From the NCBI RefSeq assembly GCF_016612505.1, contig NZ_JAENRR010000013.1, positions 1 through 64,000 on the forward strand: a DNA stretch of 64,000 nt, in the 5' to 3' direction. Below the pieces are notes generated by a model, which saw only the letters and a list, made by a program, of their open reading frames with translations, had not been told where the DNA came from and ran no database searches. Shown here piece by piece: positions 9,528 through 17,939 of the stretch. The translations under genes and the position numbers were made by a program. Origin of the DNA: Carboxylicivirga marina (GTDB lineage: Bacteria > Bacteroidota > Bacteroidia > Bacteroidales > Marinilabiliaceae). The number at the start of each line of letters is the position of its first letter. Positions within the stretch are counted from its first letter, which is position 1.

Positions 9528-10286
9528 ATGGATAAAATAGCACTAATCACAGGCGCCACATCGGGTATTGGAAAAGCGACTGCTTTAAAACTTGCAAAAA
9601 CAGGCTATCAGATAATCATTACCGGTAGACGAAATGACAAACTACAGGCTCTAAAACTAGAATTAGAAGAATCAAACACGAAAGTATTAGCGCTTAGTTT
9701 CGACATAAGAGATCACGAAGCTACAAAATCAGCCATTGAACAAATACCAAATGATTGGCAAACGATTGATGTACTAGTTAACAATGCTGGCTTAGCTGCT
9801 GGTGCCGATCCTATTTACGATGGGCTATGGAGCGATTGGGAGCAAATGATTGACACCAACATTAAAGGACTCCTTTATCTGTCCAAACTAATTATCCCGG
9901 GTATGATGGAGCGTAAAAGCGGTCATATTATTAATGTATCATCCATTGCAGGCAAAGAAACTTATGCCAATGGCAATGTTTACTGTGCGAGTAAACACGC
10001 TGTTGAGGCCATCACCAAAGGCATGCGCATCGACCTATTACCCTTTAATATTAAAGTATCATCGGTATCACCGGGCATGGTAGAAACTGAGTTTTCAGTG
10101 GTACGCTTTCATGGCGATCAGGAGAAAGCAGATAATGTTTATAAAGGGCTAACACCTTTATATGCAGATGACATTGCTGACGCAATTGAATTTATGGTAA
10201 CCCGCCCTGCTCATGTCAATATTAATGACATGCTAATTATGCCAACCGCACAAGCCACTGCCGTCTACAATCATCGAGAAGAGTAA
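9528..10286 (+). CDS. SDR oxidoreductase, YdfG-like 3-hydroxy acid dehydrogenase
   Basis: A 252-residue classical short-chain dehydrogenase. It has the cofactor motif TGATSGIGKAT (residues 8-18), the NNAG motif near 86, the catalytic Ser in INVSSIAG, and YCASK as the YxxxK pair. Arginines after the second strand (TGRRNDK) suggest NADP(H). The C-terminal part (PAHVNINDMLIMPTAQ) closely resembles E. coli YdfG, which oxidises L-allo-threonine, serine and 3-hydroxypropionate-type substrates. The stop codon TAA at 10284-10286 abuts the ATG of the next gene with no gap, so the two are almost certainly co-translated. Substrate in this organism is inferred only. Confidence 0.87.
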   Translation: MDKIALITGATSGIGKATALKLAKTGYQIIITGRRNDKLQALKLELEESNTKVLALSFDIRDHEATKSAIEQIPNDWQTIDVLVNNAGLAAGADPIYDGLWSDWEQMIDTNIKGLLYLSKLIIPGMMERKSGHIINVSSIAGKETYANGNVYCASKHAVEAITKGMRIDLLPFNIKVSSVSPGMVETEFSVVRFHGDQEKADNVYKGLTPLYADDIADAIEFMVTRPAHVNINDMLIMPTAQATAVYNHREE

Positions 10287-11360
10287 ATGATTAAATCTGC
10301 GCAACACCTCGATACATTTATTCAAAATGCTTTTATTGCAGCCGGTGCTAACAAACAACATGCCGCAATGGCAGCTGAAGCACTTGTTGCTGCCGACCTA
10401 AGAGGTGTTGATTCTCATGGTATTGCTCGCCTTGGTGGCTATATTCGCCTTTGGCAACAAGCACGTCTTAACATGCGCCCTAACATTAGAGTTGAGCACG
10501 AAACACCAAGTACAGCTTTAGTTAATGGTGATTTAGGTGCAGGATTAATCGTTGCTCAAAAAGCCATGGATATCGCTATTGATAAAGCCAACAACGTTGG
10601 AACAGGCTGGGTCGGTGTAAAAAACTCAAATCATTTTGGCATTGCAGGTTATCATGCTATGAAGGCACTAAAGCACGATATGATCGGCATATGCATGACT
10701 AATACTAGCGCCTTGGTTGCTCCTACTTTTTCAAGCGAACGTTTGTTGGGCACCAACCCAATAGCAGTAGCAATACCTGCCGATAAGGAACCTCCATTCG
10801 TTATGGATATGGCCACTACTCCTGCTGCTAACGGAAAGCTGGAGGTTTGTGAAAGACAGAATAAAGACATTCCTGAAGGATGGGCTCAAACCAAAAACGG
10901 AGACCCAACAACAGATAACAGAGCCCTCAAAAATGGAGGTGCTATGCTTCCTTTAGGCTCCGACCGTGAACACGGTTCGCATAAAGGCTATTGCCTTGGA
11001 GCATGGGTTGATATCTTTTCAGCCGTTCTTTCAGGTGCTAACTATGGCCCCTGGGTGCCCCCATTTGTATCCTTTCTCACACCACCTCCAAATCCGGTTG
11101 GTGATGGGATTGGGCATTTTATTGGCGCCATGCGTATCGATGCCTTCAGGCCAGCCAATGAATTTAAAACCCACATGGATAACTGGATTAAAACGTTCAG
11201 ACAATCGCAACATATAAAAGCACAACCAACAGTTCAAATACCCGGAGATCAGGAGCGAATAATAGAAAATGAGCGTTTAGCCAACGGTATATCAATTCAC
11301 CCAACAATTGTCAATGAGCTCAACGAGCTCAGTAGAATCCTGCATATCCAACAGCTATAA
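10287..11360 (+). CDS. Ldh-family (malate/L-lactate/ureidoglycolate type) dehydrogenase
   Basis: A 357-residue member of the MDH2/LDH2 family, NAD(P)-dependent 2-hydroxy-acid dehydrogenases unrelated to ordinary malate dehydrogenase. Landmarks are DLRGVDSHGIARLGGY near residue 36-50, VKNSNHFGIAGYHA with the catalytic His near 117, and LLGTNPIAVAIPA. The glycine-rich HGSHKGYCLGAWVDIF segment is also typical. Members reduce or oxidise malate, lactate, sulfolactate or diketogulonate, and the substrate cannot be chosen from sequence. It directly follows the YdfG-like gene, pointing to a shared pathway for a hydroxy acid. No terminator in plus orientation is clear after it. Confidence 0.86.
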   Translation: MIKSAQHLDTFIQNAFIAAGANKQHAAMAAEALVAADLRGVDSHGIARLGGYIRLWQQARLNMRPNIRVEHETPSTALVNGDLGAGLIVAQKAMDIAIDKANNVGTGWVGVKNSNHFGIAGYHAMKALKHDMIGICMTNTSALVAPTFSSERLLGTNPIAVAIPADKEPPFVMDMATTPAANGKLEVCERQNKDIPEGWAQTKNGDPTTDNRALKNGGAMLPLGSDREHGSHKGYCLGAWVDIFSAVLSGANYGPWVPPFVSFLTPPPNPVGDGIGHFIGAMRIDAFRPANEFKTHMDNWIKTFRQSQHIKAQPTVQIPGDQERIIENERLANGISIHPTIVNELNELSRILHIQQL

Positions 11361-11372
11361 CTGATAGCTTTT

Positions 11373-11405
11373 AAAAAAAACAGGCAAGCATATATATACT
11401 TACCC
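11373..11405 (-). terminator. Terminator of the nitroreductase gene
   Basis: Read on the minus strand, GGGTAAG and CTTGCCT form a short hairpin with two wobble pairs around an AT loop, followed by a run of eight T. It sits just after the nitroreductase stop and before the end of the Ldh gene. Confidence 0.45.
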
Positions 11406-11430
11406 AATATTATCTGTGCAGTTAATACTT

Positions 11431-12171
11431 CTACATGAATCCCTGTGCTTTTAACACGCCTAGTAATTGCTTACTAAAATGCTCGTTATCTGCTTTTTTA
11501 TATCTCACATCGGTAAAAACCTGAGCTAAGGTTTCTTTACCATTCTCTTTTACAAAGGCAATGTTCTCTTCCAGACTTTCTTTTGTCGCGTATAATTTTG
11601 AAATCTGTTCTTGAGTATAATCCTTATATGTTTCTTGATGTAAAACGGCTTCAAGTGGCAAACGATCAATTTGCGCCGGATCTTCATCAGGGTAACCCAA
11701 TGTAACGGTAGTAATTGGCACAACGCCATTTGGCAATTTCAATACATCGATAATTTTATCTGCCATATAGGTAGTTGTTCCCAAATAACAAATTCCTAAA
11801 CCTTTAGATTCTGCTGCCACACAAACATTTTGCGCTACTAACAAAGCATCAATTGCTGCAGTTACAAAAGACAGGAAATTATCGTAACCTGGCTCGGCAT
11901 TATTTTGCTGACACCAAAGGTTAAAACGATTAAAATCGGCGCAGAAAGTTAAAGTAACAGGTGCTTGTTTTACCATGGGCTGATTAAAATGGCATGGAGC
12001 CAGCTTTTCTTTCATTGCATCATCTTTGGTAACAACAATGCTATACACCTGCATATTTCCAGTTGTAGAAGCACGCACCCCAGCCTCCAGAATGTCAATT
12101 AACACATCTTCCTCTATAGCTTGATTGGTGTATTTTCGAATGGTCTTGCGATTTTTTAAAATATCAATCAT
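11431..12171 (-). CDS. Nitroreductase-family NAD(P)H-dependent FMN oxidoreductase
   Basis: A 246-residue flavoenzyme. The N-terminus NRKTIRKYTNQAIEEDVLIDILEAG is the usual nitroreductase opening (Arg-rich FMN phosphate contact), followed by ASTTGNMQVYSIVV. The segment GLGICYLGTTTYMADKIIDVLKLPNGVVPITTVTLGYPDE, quoted in parts here, matches the NfsA/FRP-like group (GxGxxxLG and a ..LGYP end). It probably reduces nitroaromatics, quinones or flavins with two-electron chemistry; the natural substrate is unknown. It is a single-gene unit, convergent with Ldh and divergent from the NfeD-like/flotillin pair. Confidence 0.82.
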   Translation of the reverse strand: MIDILKNRKTIRKYTNQAIEEDVLIDILEAGVRASTTGNMQVYSIVVTKDDAMKEKLAPCHFNQPMVKQAPVTLTFCADFNRFNLWCQQNNAEPGYDNFLSFVTAAIDALLVAQNVCVAAESKGLGICYLGTTTYMADKIIDVLKLPNGVVPITTVTLGYPDEDPAQIDRLPLEAVLHQETYKDYTQEQISKLYATKESLEENIAFVKENGKETLAQVFTDVRYKKADNEHFSKQLLGVLKAQGFM

Positions 12172-12339
12172 AGTTCCAGCTTTTAATTTTAAAGATTCAA
12201 ATGTAGAAATAAAAGGGAGAACAAAATCAATACATACCGCCGGAAATAAAATGTTAAAAAATTTTCATTACAAACTGTATTTTTATGATTTAAATCAATC
12301 GCATTTTGTTAATTTAGGAAAATATAAAACTCATTTATT

Positions 12340-12930
12340 ATGTTCGAATTTTTTGGTTTATCATGGGAAACCATGACACTTTTTGAAAAATTTTATTGGT
12401 GTATTGCAATTCCATCTTCTCTCCTATTTATCCTGCAGGTATTACTCACTTTTATAGGCAGTGACTCGCACGATATAGAAGCAGATGGCAACCCTGATTT
12501 ATCAATTGAACATGATACAGGAATAGATTTTCAATTCTTAAGCATTAAAAACCTCATTGCCTTCTTTACAATATTTGGTTGGACAGGAATTATTTGCATT
12601 GATTCTAACCTTTCCATTTGGCTTACCATATTAATTTCAACAATCTGTGGCCTTTTAATGATGTTGCTAATGGCATCTATCATGTACTTCATGGGCAAAT
12701 TAACAGAAAATGGCGTTTTTCATCTTTCAACAACTATTGGAAAGATTGGCACCGTTTACTTGACTATTCCCGGAAATAGAAAAGGTTCTGGTCAGATTCA
12801 AATCGATGCCCAAGGCTTTAGAACCATTGATGCCATAACAGATAACAACGATGATATTTCCACAGGTTCTATTATTGAGGTAGTTGACGTATTAAATAAC
12901 GATATACTAGTAGTAAAAATCAGTAACTAA
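12340..12930 (+). CDS. NfeD-like membrane protein (flotillin partner)
   Basis: A 196-residue membrane protein with hydrophobic segments near residues 14-36, 68-85 and 88-115, then a C-terminal soluble domain of about 70 residues (GKIGTVYLTIPGNRKGSGQ and following) that fits the OB-fold of NfeD-type proteins. An acidic stretch (SDSHDIEADGNPDLSIEHD) separates the first two membrane segments. NfeD-like proteins such as YqiJ are routinely encoded beside flotillins and act with them in membrane microdomains. The stop lies 14 nt before the flotillin start, so the pair forms an operon. It lacks the ClpP-like protease domain of long NfeD proteins. Confidence 0.72.
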   Translation: MFEFFGLSWETMTLFEKFYWCIAIPSSLLFILQVLLTFIGSDSHDIEADGNPDLSIEHDTGIDFQFLSIKNLIAFFTIFGWTGIICIDSNLSIWLTILISTICGLLMMLLMASIMYFMGKLTENGVFHLSTTIGKIGTVYLTIPGNRKGSGQIQIDAQGFRTIDAITDNNDDISTGSIIEVVDVLNNDILVVKISN

Positions 12931-12944
12931 CATTTTAAAAATTT

Positions 12945-14375
12945 ATGGGACAATATTTAGTTTTTTTAATTGCCGCTGTCGTTCTATTCTTTTTCATTCT
13001 AATTATTTCGTTTTTTAGAAGATATAAAAGATGTCCATCAGACAGAGTAATGGTTGTATACGGAAAAGTTGGCAAAGGTTCAGGTTCAACATCCAGATCT
13101 GCAAAATGTATACATGGTGGAGCAGCATTTATCTGGCCAATTATTCAAGATTATTCTTTTCTAGATCTAACACCAATTTCAATAGAGATAAATCTTACAA
13201 ATGCACTTAGTAAGCAAAATATCCGTGTTGACGTTCCCTCCAGATTTACAGTTGGAGTATCAACTGAATCAGGGGTAATGACCAATGCAGCAGAAAGATT
13301 ATTAGGTCTCTCACAAGACAATGTTAGCAATTTAGCCAAAGACATAATCTTCGGTCAACTTAGGTTAGTTGTTGCTACTATGGACATCGAAGAAATCAAC
13401 AGCAATCGTGATAAATTTCTTGCAGCCGTATCTAGCAATGTCGAACAAGAATTAAAGAAAATCGGATTAAAATTAATAAATGTAAATGTCACGGATATTA
13501 ATGACGAATCGGGTTATATCGAAGCATTAGGTAAAGAAGCTGCAGCTAAAGCAATCAATGATGCGAAAAAGAGTGTTGCCGAAAAGAATCGTGATGGGTC
13601 TATTGGAGAAGCCAATGCGCATCAAGACCAAAGAGTACAAGTAGCAGGAGCTGATGCTACTGCGGTTGAGGGTGAGAATAGCGCAAAAGTAACTATTGCC
13701 AACTCCGATGCCAACAGACGCGAAAAAGAAGCTGAAGCTGAAAGAAAGGCTGTCGCTGCTGAAAAAGTCAGTCAGGCAAAAGCGCTCGAAGAAGCATACG
13801 CAGCTGAGAAAAGCGCTGAAACAGCTCGTGCCTTAAGAGATAAAGCTGCTCAAACTGCTGATGTTGTTGTACCTGCTGAAGTCGATAAACAAAAAGTAGA
13901 AATTGAAGCAGAAGCGATTGCCGAACAAACCAGAAGACACGCCAAAGGTGATGCCGATGCTATTTATATGAAAATGGAAGCGGAGGCTAAAGGTATTTAT
14001 GAAGTATTAAGCAAACAAGCTCAAGGATTTGACCAATTAGTAAAAGCTTCAGGTGGTGATTCAAATAATGCTGTTATGCTAATGATTGCCGACAAACTTC
14101 CTGAGTTAGTTAAAACGCAGGTAGAAGCAGTCAAAAACCTAAAGATTGACAAAATTACAGTTTGGGATTCTATGTCGGGTGGAAAAGATGGAAATTCTCC
14201 AACATCTGCCAAATTCCTTTCTGGAATGCTAGGCTCTCTGCCGCCAATGGATGAATTATTCAACATGGCAGGTATGCAATTACCAGATTATTTAAAAGGA
14301 AAAACACCCGTTGAAGAACCTAAAGAAATTGAAGCTGAGGAAATAATTGATGATGAACCTAAACAGGAGAGTTAA
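12945..14375 (+). CDS. Flotillin-like SPFH-domain protein
   Basis: A 476-residue membrane-anchored scaffold protein. One N-terminal transmembrane segment (LVFLIAAVVLFFFILIISFF) is followed by an SPFH/band 7 domain at about 30-210, then a long Ala/Glu/Lys-rich coiled coil (about 210-370) with the EA repeats typical of flotillins (EKEAEAERKAVAAEKVSQA). The C-terminal tail is acidic (EEPKEIEAEEIIDDEPK). Flotillins oligomerise in detergent-resistant membrane domains and influence fluidity and protein assembly. It is the second gene of an NfeD-flotillin operon and ends at a strong terminator. Confidence 0.9.
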   Translation: MGQYLVFLIAAVVLFFFILIISFFRRYKRCPSDRVMVVYGKVGKGSGSTSRSAKCIHGGAAFIWPIIQDYSFLDLTPISIEINLTNALSKQNIRVDVPSRFTVGVSTESGVMTNAAERLLGLSQDNVSNLAKDIIFGQLRLVVATMDIEEINSNRDKFLAAVSSNVEQELKKIGLKLINVNVTDINDESGYIEALGKEAAAKAINDAKKSVAEKNRDGSIGEANAHQDQRVQVAGADATAVEGENSAKVTIANSDANRREKEAEAERKAVAAEKVSQAKALEEAYAAEKSAETARALRDKAAQTADVVVPAEVDKQKVEIEAEAIAEQTRRHAKGDADAIYMKMEAEAKGIYEVLSKQAQGFDQLVKASGGDSNNAVMLMIADKLPELVKTQVEAVKNLKIDKITVWDSMSGGKDGNSPTSAKFLSGMLGSLPPMDELFNMAGMQLPDYLKGKTPVEEPKEIEAEEIIDDEPKQES

Positions 14376-14398
14376 TCCCCATTTATAAACTAAAAAAA

Positions 14399-14426
14399 GA
14401 GCGTTTCCGTTGAAACGCTCTTTTTT
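14399..14426 (+). terminator. Rho-independent terminator of the NfeD-flotillin operon
   Basis: GAGCGTTTC and GAAACGCTC form a perfect 9-bp stem around a CGTT loop, followed by six T. Seven A precede the stem, so it may also stop the convergent dapA transcript. Confidence 0.88.
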
Positions 14427-14452
14427 ATCCAATCCAACAACAACTAAAATAT

Positions 14453-15343
14453 CTATATAATACTTAGTTTTTTAAGTTCATCAAGCAACAAAGCTTTTGT
14501 GCTTTTTTCCATTGCACACATCGGTGAGCGAAATACTTCTTTCACCCTTCCCATTTCCGCCAATGTAGTTTTAACGGGTATCGGATTTGATTCAATAAAC
14601 ATCAAATCCATCAACTCACGAAACTTGTAAAAAATAGCGTTCACTTCTTTGACATCGCCAGTTAATGAAGCCGCCATTAACTGAGCAAACTCTTTAGGAA
14701 TAACGTTGGCAATAACTGAAATACAGCCATCAGCTCCAAGTAAATTGGCTGAAGCCGATAAGAAATCATCACCGCTATAAACCTTAAAACCATCAGGTCG
14801 CTGAGCTACTAACTCGGTAAACAACGCTAAATCACCCGAGGCCTCTTTGATTGCAACAATATTATCAAAAGCATTGGCTAACTTAATTGTATTTGCCACA
14901 GAAATCTTTGAACCAGTCCGGCTTGGTACATTGTACAATATAATTGGCACATCAATCGCTTCTGCAACCGTGGCAAAATGCATGTACATACCCTTTTCTG
15001 TTGGTTTATTGTAATATGGTCCAACAACCAATACCGCATCTACTCCAATAGCCTCAGCCTTAAGCGAATATCTGATACATTCCTGTGTCGAGTTACTTCC
15101 AGTACCTGCAATAACCGGTATTTTTCGGCCCACTCGCTTAACAGCACGCTCAATTAAAAAGGCATCTTCATCTCCTGTTAAGGCAGGTGTTTCTCCTGTG
15201 GTGCCACACACTACCAATCCATCCGTTCCATTTGTCAAATGCCAGTCAATCAACTGATCAAAAGCATCAACATCAATGTCTCCATTTTCGGTAAATGGTG
15301 TTACTATTGCTACAATTGAGCCTTTCAATTCAAAATTCTTCAT
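14453..15343 (-). CDS. dapA: 4-hydroxy-tetrahydrodipicolinate synthase
   Basis: Condenses aspartate semialdehyde and pyruvate in the first committed step to diaminopimelate and lysine. I start it at 15343 (MKNFELKGSIVAIVTPF), which gives 296 residues, the normal DapA length; the upstream 15 codons are not conserved. The Schiff-base lysine is Lys166 in VAIKEASG, the catalytic tyrosine is Tyr137 in LYNVPSRTG, and the pyruvate-site loop is CGTTGE at 46-51. The pathway's aspartate kinase is elsewhere in the window, at 61978. It is divergent from the ACT-like gene at 15510. Confidence 0.95.
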   Translation of the reverse strand: MKNFELKGSIVAIVTPFTENGDIDVDAFDQLIDWHLTNGTDGLVVCGTTGETPALTGDEDAFLIERAVKRVGRKIPVIAGTGSNSTQECIRYSLKAEAIGVDAVLVVGPYYNKPTEKGMYMHFATVAEAIDVPIILYNVPSRTGSKISVANTIKLANAFDNIVAIKEASGDLALFTELVAQRPDGFKVYSGDDFLSASANLLGADGCISVIANVIPKEFAQLMAASLTGDVKEVNAIFYKFRELMDLMFIESNPIPVKTTLAEMGRVKEVFRSPMCAMEKSTKALLLDELKKLSII

Positions 15344-15464
15344 GTATCTATTCCTTTCGACCAAGGTCAAATTCAAAGAGTTAATCAATTATTTCGGTTT
15401 CAAAAATATCAAACACTTTGGGTAAATGAAAGTTTTTCAACAAAAAAAACTTCTTTATAACACT

Positions 15465-15494
15465 TTGTTAATATCTTAACATTTAATATATTTG
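15465..15494 (+). promoter_or_regulatory. Bacteroidota-type promoter of the ACT-like gene
   Basis: TTG at 15465-15467 and TATATTTG at 15487-15494 are 19 nt apart, matching the Bacteroidota primary-sigma consensus. Transcription would start near 15501, only some nine nucleotides before the ATG at 15510. This also argues against the TTG codon at 15492 as the start. Confidence 0.65.
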
Positions 15495-15509
15495 CCCAAA
15501 ATTAGTAGT

Positions 15510-16181
15510 ATGAAAACAGTTAGTCAAGCCGTTGAGTCAGTTATAAAAGTAAAGCCTTTTGTTATAGAAGCCTTGTGTGAAGGTCTGCTAAACATATCAT
15601 CATTAGCCAGACAAATTCAACCTATGGTTGAGAAATTGACTGAAAAACCAGTTAAACAAGGCGCCATTGTAATGGCATTAAACCGACTTGCCCCACAACT
15701 TGACTACTCATTGAATCGGAACCTCCAGAAGCTACTTGAATCCTTGGGAGATATCATCGTGCGTTCTAATCTTACTGACTATACCTTCAGGAACAGCAAT
15801 ACCATTTTCAATAGTCACACAAAAGTAATGCATGATATTAGCAACCAGCAAGATGTGTTTTACACCCTTGTGCGTGGCGTTTTTGAATCTAATCTGGTGG
15901 TTAGCTCTACGTACGAAGAGCTGGTCGAAAAGTACTTTTCTGAAGAAGATTGCCTGATGAAACAATCTGAACTATCAGCCATTACCCTAAAGTTGCCGGC
16001 TGCTAATGTTCAAATTACCGGCTTTTATTACCACATACTCAAAGCCATTGCCTGGGAAGGTGTTAACATTAAAGAAGTCATTTCAACTACCAATGAATTT
16101 ACCATTATTGTTAACGATGAAGATGTGGATAGAGGCTTCACCATTTTAAAGAACCTTAAAACAGCATACAAGCAAAAGTAA
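15510..16181 (+). CDS. Conserved hypothetical protein with ACT-like C-terminus
   Basis: A 223-residue cytoplasmic protein. I do not recognise a named family for the whole chain. The N-terminal about 70 residues are helical and resemble a small DNA- or ligand-binding helical domain (GLLNISSLARQIQPMVEKL). The C-terminal part (SAITLKLPAANVQITGFYYHILKAIAWEGVNIKEV, split here) has the beta-alpha-beta rhythm of an ACT-type fold that senses amino acids. Its neighbour is the divergent dapA, so a role in amino-acid regulation is an attractive inference. The start is set by the promoter at 15465-15494 and by ATG in place of TTG. Confidence 0.6.
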   Translation: MKTVSQAVESVIKVKPFVIEALCEGLLNISSLARQIQPMVEKLTEKPVKQGAIVMALNRLAPQLDYSLNRNLQKLLESLGDIIVRSNLTDYTFRNSNTIFNSHTKVMHDISNQQDVFYTLVRGVFESNLVVSSTYEELVEKYFSEEDCLMKQSELSAITLKLPAANVQITGFYYHILKAIAWEGVNIKEVISTTNEFTIIVNDEDVDRGFTILKNLKTAYKQK

Positions 16182-16372
16182 CATAGGCATTAAACAACTA
16201 TTTTTCAGCAGCATTCAAGCCCTTATTTTTATATAAAAACACCTTTCTGCTAATCTTTTTGGCCAATTCATTGTTGCTAAATAACAACAGGGCTACCTGA
16301 CAAAGGGAAAACAAAATGATTTCATGTCATTGAACTGGAATTCATTAATTGTAAATCAAAATTTGGCGAGGG

Positions 16373-17932
16373 GTGGAAGGAGACAATTACACATATCAGC
16401 AACTGATAGAGGAATGTCAGAGCCTCAGGCAAGAAATAGAACTTTGCCGCAACAGCAGCTCTACAATTGAAGAATCGACCTCTAGCCTAAATGCTTTAAT
16501 AAACAATCAGGAAGCTTCCATTTGGTCTATTGATAGCCAATACAACTACGTTATTTTTAACAACCATTTCAAAGATGCTTACTTACAAGCTTTTGGCCTT
16601 AAAATTAAGAAAGGGCTTAATTCGCTTGACGTATTAGATCATGAGTTAAAAGAGTTTTGGAAAGAAAAATACGATCAGGCTCTTAACGGACAACAGATTG
16701 ACTTTGAATTTACTAACAAAGCAGATAACAAGGATTTTATATTTAACGTATCACTTAATCCGGTTATTTCAAACGGTATAGTAATTGGTGTTGCAGCCTT
16801 AAGTGTTGATGTAACGCAGCAAAAATGCGCAGCAAATATATTGGCCGAAAAGAATGCCAATATGCTTTCGATAATGGACAATACCCTGGAGAGTATATGG
16901 GCCATTAATACGTCTTATGAAATACTATTTACCAATTCTGTTTTTAAAAATGAATTTTATCACAGCTTTGGCGTTATGCTCGAAAAAGGTGTAAACCTGT
17001 TAGAGTCGCTACCCGATGCACTTCGGCCAATTTGGAAAAAACGATATGACAGGGCACTCAGCAATGAGCGTTTTTCGTTTGTCGATGCCATTGATGTTGG
17101 CGACAAAATATTTTATGTTGAAGTATCGATGAACCCAATGCTACACGACGAAAAGGTGATTGGTGCTTCTTTTTTTGCAAATGATATTACGGAACGTAAA
17201 GCTGCCGAAGATGCCTTAATCGAAAATGAGCATCGCTTAAAAGAGCTCAATAGCACCAAAGACAAGTTCTTCTCAATTATCGCGCATGATTTAAAAAGTC
17301 CTTTTAATAGTATTGTTGGCCTGAGCGATTTACTTGTAGTCGAAGCCGAGAAAGGGAATGATATTAGCGAGATTGCCAGAATTGTTCAAAAGTCATCGCA
17401 CCAGGCTATGGATTTGATCAGCAATTTACTTGAATGGTCGAGAACACAATCGGGCAAAATTGATTTCAACCCTGAATATTTTGAAGTTTGTCACTTATTA
17501 AATCAGGAGATTAAGGCCCACAACACATATGCCAGGCAGAAAAACATTAACATTAATAACCTAATAGCTAATCACACGCTGGCACATGCCGATAAATATA
17601 TGATAAGCTGCGTATTCAGAAATCTACTTTCTAACGCCATAAAGTTCTCGCACCAAGGTGGTGAAGTCAATATATCCTCAAGCAAGAATGATAAGTACAT
17701 CTCCTTTTCAATTATTGATAATGGCATAGGCATCGATGATGATGACATAAATAAGTTATTTGTGATTGATCAAAACCACTCAACACCAGGTACAAAAAAT
17801 GAACAGGGAACTGGCTTGGGATTAATCTTATGCAAAGAGTTCATTGAGATGCACAAGGGGCGCATATGGGTCAATACAAAAAATAAAAAAGGCAGCGAAT
17901 TCTGCTTTTCACTGCCCATTATATCCTTATAA
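16373..17932 (+). CDS. Soluble PAS-domain sensor histidine kinase
   Basis: A 519-residue kinase with no membrane segment, so it senses inside the cell. A short coiled coil (residues 5-40) leads into two related PAS modules (about 40-150 and 165-275); each ends in a typical linker (VDVTQQK, NDITERK). The HisKA box FSIIAHDLKSPFNSIVGLSD places the phosphorylated histidine at 305. The ATPase shows the N box (NLLSNAIKFSH), the G1 box (DNGIGID) and the G2 box (GTGLGLILCKEF). No response regulator gene is adjacent, so it is an orphan kinase. The only plausible start is GTG at 16373. Its stop is 7 nt from that of the convergent M56 gene. Confidence 0.86.
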   Translation: MEGDNYTYQQLIEECQSLRQEIELCRNSSSTIEESTSSLNALINNQEASIWSIDSQYNYVIFNNHFKDAYLQAFGLKIKKGLNSLDVLDHELKEFWKEKYDQALNGQQIDFEFTNKADNKDFIFNVSLNPVISNGIVIGVAALSVDVTQQKCAANILAEKNANMLSIMDNTLESIWAINTSYEILFTNSVFKNEFYHSFGVMLEKGVNLLESLPDALRPIWKKRYDRALSNERFSFVDAIDVGDKIFYVEVSMNPMLHDEKVIGASFFANDITERKAAEDALIENEHRLKELNSTKDKFFSIIAHDLKSPFNSIVGLSDLLVVEAEKGNDISEIARIVQKSSHQAMDLISNLLEWSRTQSGKIDFNPEYFEVCHLLNQEIKAHNTYARQKNININNLIANHTLAHADKYMISCVFRNLLSNAIKFSHQGGEVNISSSKNDKYISFSIIDNGIGIDDDDINKLFVIDQNHSTPGTKNEQGTGLGLILCKEFIEMHKGRIWVNTKNKKGSEFCFSLPIISL

Positions 17933-17939
17933 TTAACAA

